Shown in pieces: positions 1 through 7,450 of a DNA stretch of 64,000 nucleotides (its first letter is position 1; each line of letters begins with the position of its first letter). The notes under the pieces were generated by a model. That model did no database searches. It worked only from the letters and a program-made list of their open reading frames with translations, and had not been told where the DNA came from. This DNA is from a virus. The DNA is taken from the IMG/VR virus record IMGVR_UViG_3300027759_000073, positions 1-64,000 of that record. One strand, written 5' to 3'. A program made the position numbers and the translations under genes.

Positions 1-148
1 ACTGCTCTGCCTTGTTTGCACCAAAACCTGGAAACCACCAACTCGTATCTTTTCCTTCGCATGTACCACCGCCTGGAGGGAATGGCGCTGCGGTTCTGTC
101 GACGAACATAATTGAGCGCTGGATTCTACTGCATGTATCAATTGTCAT
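1..148 (-). CDS. WhiB-family transcriptional regulator (partial, runs off the left edge)
   Basis: The start codon and about 49 residues are visible before the window ends. The visible part holds a cysteine at residue 30 followed by a D...WWFPGFG stretch, the usual WhiB pattern of first cluster cysteine, Asp and an aromatic-Phe-Pro motif. WhiB proteins bind a 4Fe-4S cluster through four cysteines and act with the primary sigma factor; they occur in Actinobacteria and their phages. The remaining cysteines and the C-terminal basic region lie outside the window. A GGAG ribosome site precedes the ATG at 148. This is the last visible gene of the leftward replication/regulation block. Confidence 0.75.
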   Translation of the reverse strand, partial: MTIDTCSRIQRSIMFVDRTAAPFPPGGGTCEGKDTSWWFPGFGANKAEQ

Positions 149-158
149 TTTTCTCCAG

Positions 159-443
159 TTAATTTGATTTGTATGTGTAATCGTGACGCTCTTGCAATAG
201 TTTCACAGAGATAGAGAATATCAGGTTCTCATCAAAAGTAAAAATCCGCTGCGACATAAAAATTTGATGGATGTGTGAATGATTGAAATCTACACACTCT
301 TGAGGGTCAACTGCATTCTCTTGCAAGATTTGAGCGATAACTACGGCTGTCGCGTAAACGCGCTGCCAGTATCTTGGGTCATCGCTCTCTACTGAAAATT
401 TGCGTGAACTCGCTTCTCGTAAAGTTCGCAAACCATTTGCCAA
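159..443 (-). CDS. hypothetical protein
   Basis: About 94 residues from a TTG start that overlaps the previous gene by about 55 bases; the start is uncertain because no in-frame ATG lies near the front. The product is soluble and mixed alpha/beta, with an aromatic-rich C-terminal part. I recognise no family. It lies 11 bases before the WhiB-like gene and is probably co-transcribed with it. Confidence 0.5.
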   Translation of the reverse strand: MANGLRTLREASSRKFSVESDDPRYWQRVYATAVVIAQILQENAVDPQECVDFNHSHIHQIFMSQRIFTFDENLIFSISVKLLQERHDYTYKSN

Positions 444-613
444 GTTTCCAAAGATGGCGCTCCAGCATTAACTTGTGATGCAACAGCAAACTGTTTACTT
501 TTATCAAAATCTCTTGCAGAACTAAGAGAGATGTTTGATTCCTCAAGAACATCAACAATCCTCACCGCCTTAAGGAGTCGATGCTGGTGTTCGTATGGAT
601 TTCGTTCTTGCAT
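389..613 (-). CDS. hypothetical protein
   Basis: A 74-residue product from an ATG with a clear GAGGG ribosome site seven bases upstream. It is charged and apparently helical, with no transmembrane segment and no recognised motif. It sits in a run of small genes between RusA and the WhiB-like regulator, a typical place for small phage regulators or host-takeover proteins, but nothing in it shows a function. Confidence 0.6.
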   Translation of the reverse strand: MQERNPYEHQHRLLKAVRIVDVLEESNISLSSARDFDKSKQFAVASQVNAGAPSLETWQMVCELYEKRVHANFQ

Positions 614-628
614 CTGTCCCTCTTTAAG

Positions 629-820
629 TTAGATATCTTCGCGTTCACCTTTTGGTTTAAAGAGATTAGCACGACGAGTCATTAGTTCCAAATCGGCTTT
701 CACTTCGTTCAACCTTGCTTCCTGAACAGTAAATGCAAGTGCAAGAATTCCAAGAAGTATTAACCCGCCGAATACTAAAAGCCATCCAATAACAGAAATA
801 ACTATTAAAAAAATTGTCAC
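629..820 (-). CDS. small single-pass membrane protein
   Basis: 63 residues from a GTG start that overlaps the stop of the preceding gene (GTGA), so translation is probably coupled. Residues 3-30 are strongly hydrophobic and form one membrane segment; the rest is a charged helical cytoplasmic tail rich in Glu, Lys and Arg. This shape fits a small inner-membrane phage protein (superinfection exclusion, spanin-like or regulator anchor), but no family is recognised. Confidence 0.6.
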   Translation of the reverse strand: MTIFLIVISVIGWLLVFGGLILLGILALAFTVQEARLNEVKADLELMTRRANLFKPKGEREDI

Positions 821-1101
821 TCTAAAGGTGCTCTTCCACCAGCAATAATTTTCCGTGCCAAAGCAACCATTTGCTGGATAAGCGGCTTGGAGACTGCTAG
901 TTCTTCTGCAATCTGAGAATACGATAGTCCTTCAGCATCAGGTCCACCAAATTCGCATGACTCCTTGATTGCCAATGCTCGCGCTTCAATAATGCCGCGG
1001 CGTATCTCGGCAACGGCTGGAAGCATTTCATTGTGCAGGGCAATAGAACGCTTGACTGGGTCTTCAATTTTTAATACTTCTTTAAGTTTTGACTCAATCA
1101 T
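817..1101 (-). CDS. small helix-turn-helix protein
   Basis: 94 residues, mostly helical. Near residues 58-82 there is a helix-turn-helix of the sigma-region-4/MarR-like kind (LSYSQIAEELAVSKPLIQQM), the only recognisable domain. It starts at an ATGA overlap with the RusA-like gene and ends at a GTGA overlap with the membrane protein, so it belongs to a tightly coupled operon. It may be a DNA-binding regulator of phage or host genes; the target cannot be told from the sequence. Confidence 0.65.
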   Translation of the reverse strand: MIESKLKEVLKIEDPVKRSIALHNEMLPAVAEIRRGIIEARALAIKESCEFGGPDAEGLSYSQIAEELAVSKPLIQQMVALARKIIAGGRAPLE

Positions 1102-1508
1102 CGTGCTTCCAACTCTGTGATATGTAATACAACTTTTGACTCTCCAGACACAATCGGCGCTTCAAATATTAGGCGCTGAACAATCTCTGGACCGTCTTCC
1201 CAAAGTATACCAGCATCAACAAGCCCGTCTATACAGGCTTTGGCGACTGGGAAGTGTCCGCCAGTGTCTGCCTTTCCTTTCCCGTTACGGCGGTGAGGAA
1301 TGAATCTAACCTCAATTGCTCGTAGGCGTTTTGGAATCTTTTTAGCAGTGGCAACTGCCGCTGCGGCTTCGCGCCACTCTTTAACTAGTTTTGCTCGTTG
1401 GTAGTGATGAAGGCTTCGTTCTTTATTGAGAGTCCACATTGTTTCGCCATAAATCTCGATGACGAATGTTTCTAATTTCGGGGGCTCTTTACTTTTCTTT
1501 GCTGGCAT
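1098..1508 (-). CDS. RusA-like Holliday junction resolvase
   Basis: 136 residues, close to the usual RusA length. RusA-type enzymes are dimeric Mg-dependent endonucleases that resolve four-way junctions and trim branched phage DNA before packaging. The N-terminal half has the LNKERSLHHYQRAKLVKEWR stretch common near the front of phage members. Conserved acids follow at D81, D94, D98 and D105, in a segment ending AKACIDGLVDAGILWEDGP, where the family has its metal-binding aspartates. It overlaps the CmoA-like gene by 20 bases and is followed by the HTH gene, within the recombination/replication block. Confidence 0.8.
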   Translation of the reverse strand: MPAKKSKEPPKLETFVIEIYGETMWTLNKERSLHHYQRAKLVKEWREAAAAVATAKKIPKRLRAIEVRFIPHRRNGKGKADTGGHFPVAKACIDGLVDAGILWEDGPEIVQRLIFEAPIVSGESKVVLHITELEAR

Positions 1509-2202
1509 AAATCCCTACAAAATTAAGGTTCTGCCAGAATGGCTGAACGACGGAAAACCCTGCACTTTTCAGCATCCTAATATTTTCTGAGGCCCTAACT
1601 GGAACAAGAACATTTTGAAGAGACAAGCGTTTTGCCTCAACCTGTTCTTCGGAATAACCATTATCCTTTTTCATTTGGTGATAGACGCTGACTAGATGGT
1701 CCTGTCCACCTGCTGATTCTCCTAGAACTTTTTCCACAAGAATAAAGCACCCATTTGGAGTAAGCGCATCATGAACCTGTTTTAAAATATCTTGGCGGTG
1801 CTCAATTGGAATGAATTGCAAAGTAAGAATTGACAAGATTGAGTCATACCTAAGTCTCTGCATTTCTGCATCTGCGATGTTTCCATGAACAATCGTTACT
1901 CGCTCATCGTCTGCAAATCGTGTTCTTGCTTTGCTTACCATTGCCGTAGAAGAATCAATGCCAACATAGTTCACATACATCGATGAACCAAGGTCTTTGA
2001 TTAATTTTGCAATCATTTCTCCATGCGAACAACCCAAGTCAAGAATATGTCCACCATTTGTGATGATTGGAGAAATCATTTTTATTACGGTGTCGCGCAT
2101 GTTTTCATATCCAGGGATTGAGCGACCGAGCATGTCGTCAAAGACATTTGCTACATCCTCATTGAATGACCATTCTTTTCCTGGAATAATTTCATCTCTC
2201 AT
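1489..2202 (-). CDS. CmoA-like SAM-dependent enzyme (candidate carboxy-SAM synthase)
   Basis: 237 residues, close to the 247 of E. coli CmoA, and similar along its length. An N-terminal WSFNEDVANVFDDMLGRSIP aligns with [20 protein letters not shown] of CmoA. Motif I is LDLGCSHG (54-61). The TLQF stretch (127-130), the NGYSEEQVEAKR segment (181-192) and the FWQNLNF ending match too. CmoA converts SAM plus prephenate to carboxy-SAM, normally used by CmoB on tRNA wobble uridine. R192 aligns with the CmoA arginine that I recall contacts the extra carboxylate. No CmoB homologue is visible. It overlaps by four bases a ParB-methyltransferase-fold gene, which suggests that protein as user of the product. 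A plain methyltransferase remains possible. Confidence 0.75.
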   Translation of the reverse strand: MRDEIIPGKEWSFNEDVANVFDDMLGRSIPGYENMRDTVIKMISPIITNGGHILDLGCSHGEMIAKLIKDLGSSMYVNYVGIDSSTAMVSKARTRFADDERVTIVHGNIADAEMQRLRYDSILSILTLQFIPIEHRQDILKQVHDALTPNGCFILVEKVLGESAGGQDHLVSVYHQMKKDNGYSEEQVEAKRLSLQNVLVPVRASENIRMLKSAGFSVVQPFWQNLNFVGIYASKEK

Positions 2203-3746
2203 AGCGTGATTCCTAGTCTCTTGGAGAATGCTTCCTTTGCTTCTTCAGCCATCCCTAAACGCAATCCACCAGGGTGCGGTAGGTCAAACTCAAACTCAAT
2301 CGCTGCCTTTAGTTCTTCTGGACTTATTGTTTTAGGGTTCGACCCAACCGCCTGAACAAGGCCGTTTTTTGCCGTTAAAAAGGTGTCAACGGTTTTGAAA
2401 CCGTGCTGAACTAGTTCTTTGAACTCTGTCTGGGTGTGATACTTCTGCACTTTTGGCTTTGCAGCAATGTCTGAAACAATAATTCTTGGCTCGTAGTCAA
2501 GAGGGAATCCACCGCTTGATGTGTCATGTCCCTTCTTTATGTCTCCGCGAGCGTGATTGTGCCACCTATCGGACTCTGTGCAAATCGCTGCTGTGTGGAG
2601 TTTTGTATGGGGTGAGCACAATGCAGCAACAAGTTTTATGACATGTATTCGGTCTTGCAGAAATGGAATGCTGTTAAAAACGCTTGCAATAAAGATTGAA
2701 TCAAACTTTGTTCCTTCAGCAACTCGCTTCAAGAACTTTCTAGCCAACTCTCTTGCGCCTTCAGTGTCAATTGTTTCGTTATCTTTTGCCAAGAAGAACG
2801 GCTCGAACGGCGTGCAGTCAACGCCCAGTCTGTTAAGAATGTCTGTCTTGTCGCAAAGACCAGCCCCAAAGTCAATTACGGTAGTTCCGTAATAACCCTT
2901 CCAGAGTTCAACATGCTTCGGGTCATCAAGGTGGAATGCTCCGTTTCGATTACCAGACGGTACGAAGTGACGCAAGAAATCTTCCAAGAATGTTGGAGTA
3001 AGTATTTCTACCCTTTGGTTTTTTCGCCTAAAGGAGTTATGGCGTAGAAGGTCTGCGTAGCGTTCCTGAATATCAAAGTCCATTGATAGAAGATTGAGCA
3101 TGGCTGTCACCGCTTCTTCAATCTCTGATGGCACGGTGACTACGCTGATAAAATCGTTTCCTTCTTGCGCGGCAAATGTAAGACGCGCGCGACCATTCAG
3201 AACTTTGAAATCTGGAGTGCAAATAATTGGCATTGGCGGAAGACCATGCGACTTGATTTGACCAGCCATTACAATGGCATGCTGTTCCATCCAGCGCTCA
3301 TTTTTGGTCATTAGGCGTAATACCGACTGGGGCTTCATCTTCATGACTGGGTACCAGTCTGGGGAATCTACCTCAATGTCTGGGAGTAAATTGATTTTAT
3401 TAATCATTTCATCCATTGAAAGAAGGGCTTCCTTCATATCTGTGGACGACTGGTTCTTGTAAAGGTCGTTTGTCGCGCGATTGTAGAGCACATTTATTCC
3501 CATACGACGCTCTACGGGCATTTGGGGTGTCCTAACCACAGGAACGGTCTTTGCTCCCATCCTGGAGGCCACTAGGTGCCTTTGGTGGCCACTGAGAATC
3601 TCTCCGTTTATATCGGCATAGATTGGCAGAAGCCAGCCAAATTTACGCAGGGACAACTCAACCAGATTTAGGCGCTCTTCGTCGGCCTTTCGGGGGTTAT
3701 AGGCAGAGGGACGAAGGTCCTCAATTGGGGTCAGGACTGGCTTCAT
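2199..3746 (-). CDS. ParB-like domain fused to a Rossmann methyltransferase-like domain
   Basis: 515 residues. The N-terminus is a ParB/sulfiredoxin-type domain (PSAYNPRKADEERL near residue 13, GEILSGHQRHLVASRMGAK near 48-66). A second, weaker ParB-like segment follows near 180-220 (VLNGRARLTFAA). From about residue 285 there is a Rossmann-type motif I, TTVIDFGAGLCDKTDIL, typical of SAM methyltransferases. I see no NPPY or PC base-methyltransferase catalytic motif, so the reaction is unknown. ParB-like domains are recurrent partners of phage DNA-modification enzymes. It overlaps the tandem ParB gene upstream and the CmoA-like gene downstream, so the three are likely expressed and used together. 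It could be a nucleic-acid modifying enzyme or a specificity subunit. Confidence 0.7.
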   Translation of the reverse strand: MKPVLTPIEDLRPSAYNPRKADEERLNLVELSLRKFGWLLPIYADINGEILSGHQRHLVASRMGAKTVPVVRTPQMPVERRMGINVLYNRATNDLYKNQSSTDMKEALLSMDEMINKINLLPDIEVDSPDWYPVMKMKPQSVLRLMTKNERWMEQHAIVMAGQIKSHGLPPMPIICTPDFKVLNGRARLTFAAQEGNDFISVVTVPSEIEEAVTAMLNLLSMDFDIQERYADLLRHNSFRRKNQRVEILTPTFLEDFLRHFVPSGNRNGAFHLDDPKHVELWKGYYGTTVIDFGAGLCDKTDILNRLGVDCTPFEPFFLAKDNETIDTEGARELARKFLKRVAEGTKFDSIFIASVFNSIPFLQDRIHVIKLVAALCSPHTKLHTAAICTESDRWHNHARGDIKKGHDTSSGGFPLDYEPRIIVSDIAAKPKVQKYHTQTEFKELVQHGFKTVDTFLTAKNGLVQAVGSNPKTISPEELKAAIEFEFDLPHPGGLRLGMAEEAKEAFSKRLGITL

Positions 3747-5062
3747 TATTCTGTTCTACGAGCGCTCTTACGCTTGGAACGACGCTGGCGTGTACTCACC
3801 CAGGAATCGCCCTGGATATTAAGCATCTCCATCATTCCACCGCAAACTTCTTCAAACGAAAATCCATGAGCCTTAAACATCTCTTCTTCCCAAGCGTCAA
3901 AGTAGGAGCGTTCAAACTTAATCTCCCACTTACCAATGTTGGCGGTGACATTTCGTGCCTTGTCTTCGTCAGTTGACTTTCCTTTTTCTTCTTTGATGCC
4001 CCATCCAGCAACATCGCTAATCAAATCATCAACATCATCTCCGCTATATCCAGTTCCATCAAATGAGGACATAGAGCGAAGCATCTCTGCGAGTTCGACA
4101 TGGTCATAGGTTGCAAGGTCGGCAGTTTTATTGTCCACAAGAACAATCTTTGCTGCGGCTGCTTCATCAAGGTCAACGAATGTTACGGCTATTTCTTTCC
4201 AGCCCAACATTTTTGCAGCCTTCCATGTGTGGTTTCCAACAAGGATTGAGTTGTCTAACTTATTGACAACAATTGGTCTGAATTGTCCATTCTCTTTTAG
4301 AGATTCGGCAATTACTCCAATATCACCCTGACGAGCATTCATTGGATATGGAAAAACACTATTGATGTCCACATTGGTTGTCTCTGTAATAACAGATTTC
4401 ATACCAGACTTAGCAACTGTTTTTTTCTTTATTGTTGCTTTTCGAGGGCGAGGAGCGATTGCTTTTGCATCTAGCAAATTTAGGCGGCGGCGTAACTCCT
4501 GAAGAATAGAGTCATTGTCTTTATAAGAGGTCTCAAAATCTTTTGCCCAATCTGCATAGATGTCATCATCTACAAGTACGCGGTACGAGCCAACGCAGAT
4601 ACGAATACCGTCTCCGACTTTTCCTGTTCGCTCTCCATCTGGTGCAGTGAATTCTCCAACTCCGCTCATAAGTGCTTGCAGTTGGTCAATATCTACAGTT
4701 GTGAATCCAGTTCCTTCTAGGTCTGGAAGGCTTGAAAGAAGTTCAAGTAGTTTTGAATCGTCATAAGCCGATGCGTCAGATGTACGGTTATCCGCAAGAA
4801 CAATCTTGCGCGCCTCATGCTCATCAACATCAACCCAAGAAACTGCAATTTGCGTCCAACCAAGGCTTCTTGCTGCACGCCATGTGTGATTGCCAGCGAG
4901 GATTGAATTGTCTTTACGGTTAACCACAATCGGCTTATATTGACCGTTTACTTCCAGGGATTTAGCAATAGCGTCAACATCGCCGCGGCGTGGATTCTGG
5001 TGATATCCCTTCAGAATTGAGATATCTACTACTTCTGTATCTACTTTAATTTGTTCTGACAT
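3746..5062 (-). CDS. tandem ParB-like nuclease-domain protein
   Basis: 438 residues with two homologous ParB-N domains, at about 10-140 and 230-355. Each has a GNHTW(R/K)AA motif, the phage version of the ParB nucleotide-binding GERR box, followed by a (V/L)DNxT-D segment. They are joined by a Lys-rich linker, and the C-terminus is basic (RQRRSKRKSARR). ParB-N domains bind or hydrolyse CTP/ATP and act in partition, nuclease or DNA-modification settings. With no ParA and with methyltransferase-fold neighbours, a modification or DNA-selection role is more likely than plasmid partition. An AGAGGA ribosome site precedes the ATG. The internal duplication is unusual. Confidence 0.8.
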   Translation of the reverse strand: MSEQIKVDTEVVDISILKGYHQNPRRGDVDAIAKSLEVNGQYKPIVVNRKDNSILAGNHTWRAARSLGWTQIAVSWVDVDEHEARKIVLADNRTSDASAYDDSKLLELLSSLPDLEGTGFTTVDIDQLQALMSGVGEFTAPDGERTGKVGDGIRICVGSYRVLVDDDIYADWAKDFETSYKDNDSILQELRRRLNLLDAKAIAPRPRKATIKKKTVAKSGMKSVITETTNVDINSVFPYPMNARQGDIGVIAESLKENGQFRPIVVNKLDNSILVGNHTWKAAKMLGWKEIAVTFVDLDEAAAAKIVLVDNKTADLATYDHVELAEMLRSMSSFDGTGYSGDDVDDLISDVAGWGIKEEKGKSTDEDKARNVTANIGKWEIKFERSYFDAWEEEMFKAHGFSFEEVCGGMMEMLNIQGDSWVSTRQRRSKRKSARRTE

Positions 5063-5098
5063 GACATCCTCTGCACAATGGTATAGAGGAAGTATAGC

Positions 5099-5446
5099 CT
5101 ATTCGATAATCTTGCGCTTGTTTAATTCCATAATCTTACGAATTTCTGCGATATGAGCAAGGTTTTCTTCTCGCGTGCATGGCTCTTCCGCCCCAGACTG
5201 GAGTGCCAACTGATTAGATTCAATCTGGCGACGGCGCTCTATAGGGTCAATGACCTGCCTGAATTCTGCCCAAGATGGCCAAAACTTAGCGTTCATCTCA
5301 ACAGCACGGATAGCCGACTTCGCTGATTCGTAAGAGTACGGCGAAAGATTTTCTTCCCATCTCAAAACCTCTTCAACAATCAGTTTCTTTGATGGAAAAA
5401 TAATATTAAGTTCAGCGACTATTCGGTCTGCTTCATCTGGGGTCAT
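5099..5446 (-). CDS. replicative helicase loader candidate (G39P-like)
   Basis: 115 residues from the ATG at 5446, preferred over an upstream TTG because GAAGGA sits just before it. The first 70 residues follow the pattern of the SPP1 G39P family: a helical N-terminus, a W-E-x-x-L-SPYSYESAKSAI stretch, then NAKFWPSWAEF. G39P loads or inhibits the replicative helicase. The rest is a charged helix, also usual. Position just after an HTH replication protein supports a replication-initiation role. A helicase is not visible in the window, so the partner may be phage-encoded elsewhere or host DnaB. Confidence 0.6.
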   Translation of the reverse strand: MTPDEADRIVAELNIIFPSKKLIVEEVLRWEENLSPYSYESAKSAIRAVEMNAKFWPSWAEFRQVIDPIERRRQIESNQLALQSGAEEPCTREENLAHIAEIRKIMELNKRKIIE

Positions 5447-5666
5447 TCCAAATTCCTTCAATTAGTTTGTGTTGTAATTCAGTTACTTCTTCGCTCATAA
5501 ACGGGTCAAGGTCGGTTGCCCTAATCATGTTTGCCACTTCAATTCTTGCCTGTGCAAGCATATTGAAGTATGTCTGCCCATAGCGCCAGCCAAAAAGCCT
5601 GAACAACTTTTCATGCCTGATACTCACATCGGCAATAAAGTCATTGTACGAGATGTACTCGGTCAT
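5433..5666 (-). CDS. hypothetical protein
   Basis: 77 residues, starting at an ATGA overlap with the previous gene and overlapping the helicase-loader candidate by 14 bases. The product is helical and rich in aromatic residues near the front. No family recognised. The tight overlaps suggest it is made together with the helicase loader and HTH proteins and may have a replication-linked role. Confidence 0.6.
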   Translation of the reverse strand: MTEYISYNDFIADVSIRHEKLFRLFGWRYGQTYFNMLAQARIEVANMIRATDLDPFMSEEVTELQHKLIEGIWNDPR

Positions 5667-5887
5667 AGAGAGTAATGGTCACGCCAGTTTGATGGAGAGT
5701 GATTATCAATAATGGCTTTAGCCATTTCTGGACTCTCATACATTCTTACGATATGAATACACGGGTCGCTCTCGTAGAGTTCAGTCTCTTCCTCAATGCT
5801 TAGTGGAAGGCCATCATGCGTATAGCAAACTGGTGGTCCACACCAACCGTTTTCGATTCCATGCTTCATCCATTCATTAAAGTCCAT
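5663..5887 (-). CDS. hypothetical protein
   Basis: 74 residues from the ATG at 5887, chosen because it directly follows the TAA of the upstream gene and has GAGGAG a few bases upstream; a longer reading would overlap the upstream gene by about 60 bases. The product is acidic, with several Trp and two Cys and no membrane segment. No family recognised. It sits in the replication block. Confidence 0.6.
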   Translation of the reverse strand: MDFNEWMKHGIENGWCGPPVCYTHDGLPLSIEEETELYESDPCIHIVRMYESPEMAKAIIDNHSPSNWRDHYSL

Positions 5888-5888
5888 T

Positions 5889-6584
5889 TTATGCTCCTCG
5901 TTGTTTTCTTGCTTCTTTAATTGCGTCCCAACCTGCTGGTACAGCCTCATTGGTTACATCGTCTTGCGAAAGAGATGACCAGTGATTCACCAGTGCTGGT
6001 GGAGTCAGGACAAGTCCCTTATATCGCTTCCTGTAGCGTTCTGCACGCAAGTAAATCTCATCAGCGTTTGCTTGGCTCTCTTTCAGCAACTTGCAACAGC
6101 CGCCGTATTTGCTTCTTTCGGACTGGTTCAAAGTCGTTTGGTCAATACCACAAACATCCATTACAGCATTCCAGATTGGGTCTTCTGGTCGTTCTTTCTT
6201 GACTGCTGGGCTTACTTTCTTTTTTGCGGGCGCTTTTTTTACAGCAACAGGAAGAGACTCAACAACTTGAATATCTTCGTCATCGTCGTCATCGATTTTA
6301 ATATTCATCGGGTTATCAGGCCATTCATCCTGAATCAAGACTGTAAAAAGACTGCTTTGGTTGTGGCGTAGTTGTCTTTTTAACTCGCCAATCTCAATCA
6401 GTTTCTTGACGATTCTCTTTACTGTTCGTTTATCAAGACCAGTCTTGTGAGCGATATGACCAACTGATGGGAATGCGTTAGTGCCGTCTTCCCATGCGTT
6501 ATCTGCAATTGCGAGCAGGACTAACTTGTCATTCCCAGTTGCTTTAGATTTTTTCCATACTCTCGTGGTGCAGTATACGCTCAT
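5889..6584 (-). CDS. helix-turn-helix replication-type protein
   Basis: 231 residues. The first 90 form a winged-helix domain (FPSVGHIAHKTGLDKRTVKR near residues 38-57), as in phage replication initiators and DnaD-like proteins that open with a short V-W...DKLVLLAIAD segment. A Lys/Asp-rich linker follows (with a run of Asp around 98-104) and then a helical C-terminus (about 135-225) ending in basic residues. It probably binds the phage origin or recruits the helicase loader encoded two genes downstream. It overlaps the previous gene by four bases (ATGA). A transcription regulator is a less likely alternative. Confidence 0.65.
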   Translation of the reverse strand: MSVYCTTRVWKKSKATGNDKLVLLAIADNAWEDGTNAFPSVGHIAHKTGLDKRTVKRIVKKLIEIGELKRQLRHNQSSLFTVLIQDEWPDNPMNIKIDDDDDEDIQVVESLPVAVKKAPAKKKVSPAVKKERPEDPIWNAVMDVCGIDQTTLNQSERSKYGGCCKLLKESQANADEIYLRAERYRKRYKGLVLTPPALVNHWSSLSQDDVTNEAVPAGWDAIKEARKQRGA

Positions 6585-7123
6585 GACTTCTTCCGAATGG
6601 ATACCCTTTCTGTCTTCTCAACTTCGCAGAAATCATCTGGGTTGAGTCCAGGAATCATAGCGCGTAGTGCTGTAACTCGCCAGTCACGAATTGCTGCAGC
6701 ATCGGCAATGTTTTTAACCACAAGGTCAATTATTGGCTTTGCAATAACCAAAAGGTCAATTACCTCACCCGTATTTGGGTCAATTACCCTGCTATCCTCG
6801 TCGGCGAGCGAAGTATTTACAACGGCTTCCAACAAGGTTTTATGTTCCCAATTTTTTCTAGTAGAACTGATTTTTCGCTCGGCAACATGAGTCCCATAGT
6901 CGCGAACCTTTTCACCGTTAAGACGCATCCATGCAACAAGCAACTCGTTTATAGAGTCTTCGATTTGTCGTGCCTGACGCTTGAGTTCGGCGATGTCGAC
7001 GAGGGCATTAAAGGCATCGTCTGGATTGAATTCGCTAGTACCATCTTCGAAACTCTTGACGGTCGCACCAGCGGTATCGGTAAGGGAATTCATCACTAAT
7101 TGTATTTGTTCATTGATTTTCAT
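6581..7123 (-). CDS. conserved phage protein of unknown function
   Basis: 180 residues, mainly helical, with a central charged coiled segment (about 45-80) and a C-terminal RDWRVTALRAMIPGLNPDDF motif like those in actinophage replication-region proteins. No catalytic motif is visible. It starts after TTTGGAGAAACA, a good ribosome site inside the end of the HIRAN gene, and its stop overlaps the HTH gene. A DNA-linked role is inferred from neighbours only. Confidence 0.6.
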   Translation of the reverse strand: MKINEQIQLVMNSLTDTAGATVKSFEDGTSEFNPDDAFNALVDIAELKRQARQIEDSINELLVAWMRLNGEKVRDYGTHVAERKISSTRKNWEHKTLLEAVVNTSLADEDSRVIDPNTGEVIDLLVIAKPIIDLVVKNIADAAAIRDWRVTALRAMIPGLNPDDFCEVEKTERVSIRKKS

Positions 7124-7448
7124 TGTTTCTCCAAACTGTAATTTTTAATCCTGGTTGGTCTAAATTTTCTGTTGAAACTAATACCGAATCGACTTCCGCC
7201 GACCAGTCTGTTCCACTGTCAATTTCTTTTGCTAAAACGGTTGCAATAACTTTCGGCAACCAGCCAATAAATACTCCTTGAGATTTAACCATAATCGCAT
7301 TTGAATCGTGTGGATTGTGAACATCCCGCTCTAGTTCAAGGTTGACTTTTCCAGTAGCGACGCTGGCGCTAATAGAAAAGATTGACTGCGGATAGTTTTT
7401 ACAAAACGACACTCCAACGACTTTGGTCGTGAATATGTTTGGTGTCAT
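7110..7448 (-). CDS. HIRAN-domain protein
   Basis: 112 residues, essentially one HIRAN domain: VVGVSFCKNYP (10-20), then NLELERDVHNPHDSNAIMV (36-54) and FIGWLPKVIATVLAKEID (60-77). HIRAN domains recognise 3' single-stranded DNA ends or stalled forks and are usually attached to SNF2 helicases such as HLTF. Here the domain stands alone, while an SNF2-family helicase lacking one is encoded at 20183-22336. It lies in the recombination/replication operon, directly after the annealing-protein candidate. Confidence 0.75.
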   Translation of the reverse strand: MTPNIFTTKVVGVSFCKNYPQSIFSISASVATGKVNLELERDVHNPHDSNAIMVKSQGVFIGWLPKVIATVLAKEIDSGTDWSAEVDSVLVSTENLDQPGLKITVWRNNENQ

Positions 7449-7450
7449 GG

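Noticed and set aside
3746-5062. Plasmid-type partition system (ParB) of a phage-plasmid
   Set aside because: No ParA ATPase and no centromere-like repeats seen nearby; domain duplication and methyltransferase-fold neighbours point elsewhere.
5063-5098. GTATAG direct repeats as a promoter or operator before the tandem ParB gene
   Set aside because: TATACT is present, but there is no matching -35 box and the repeats are only six bases.
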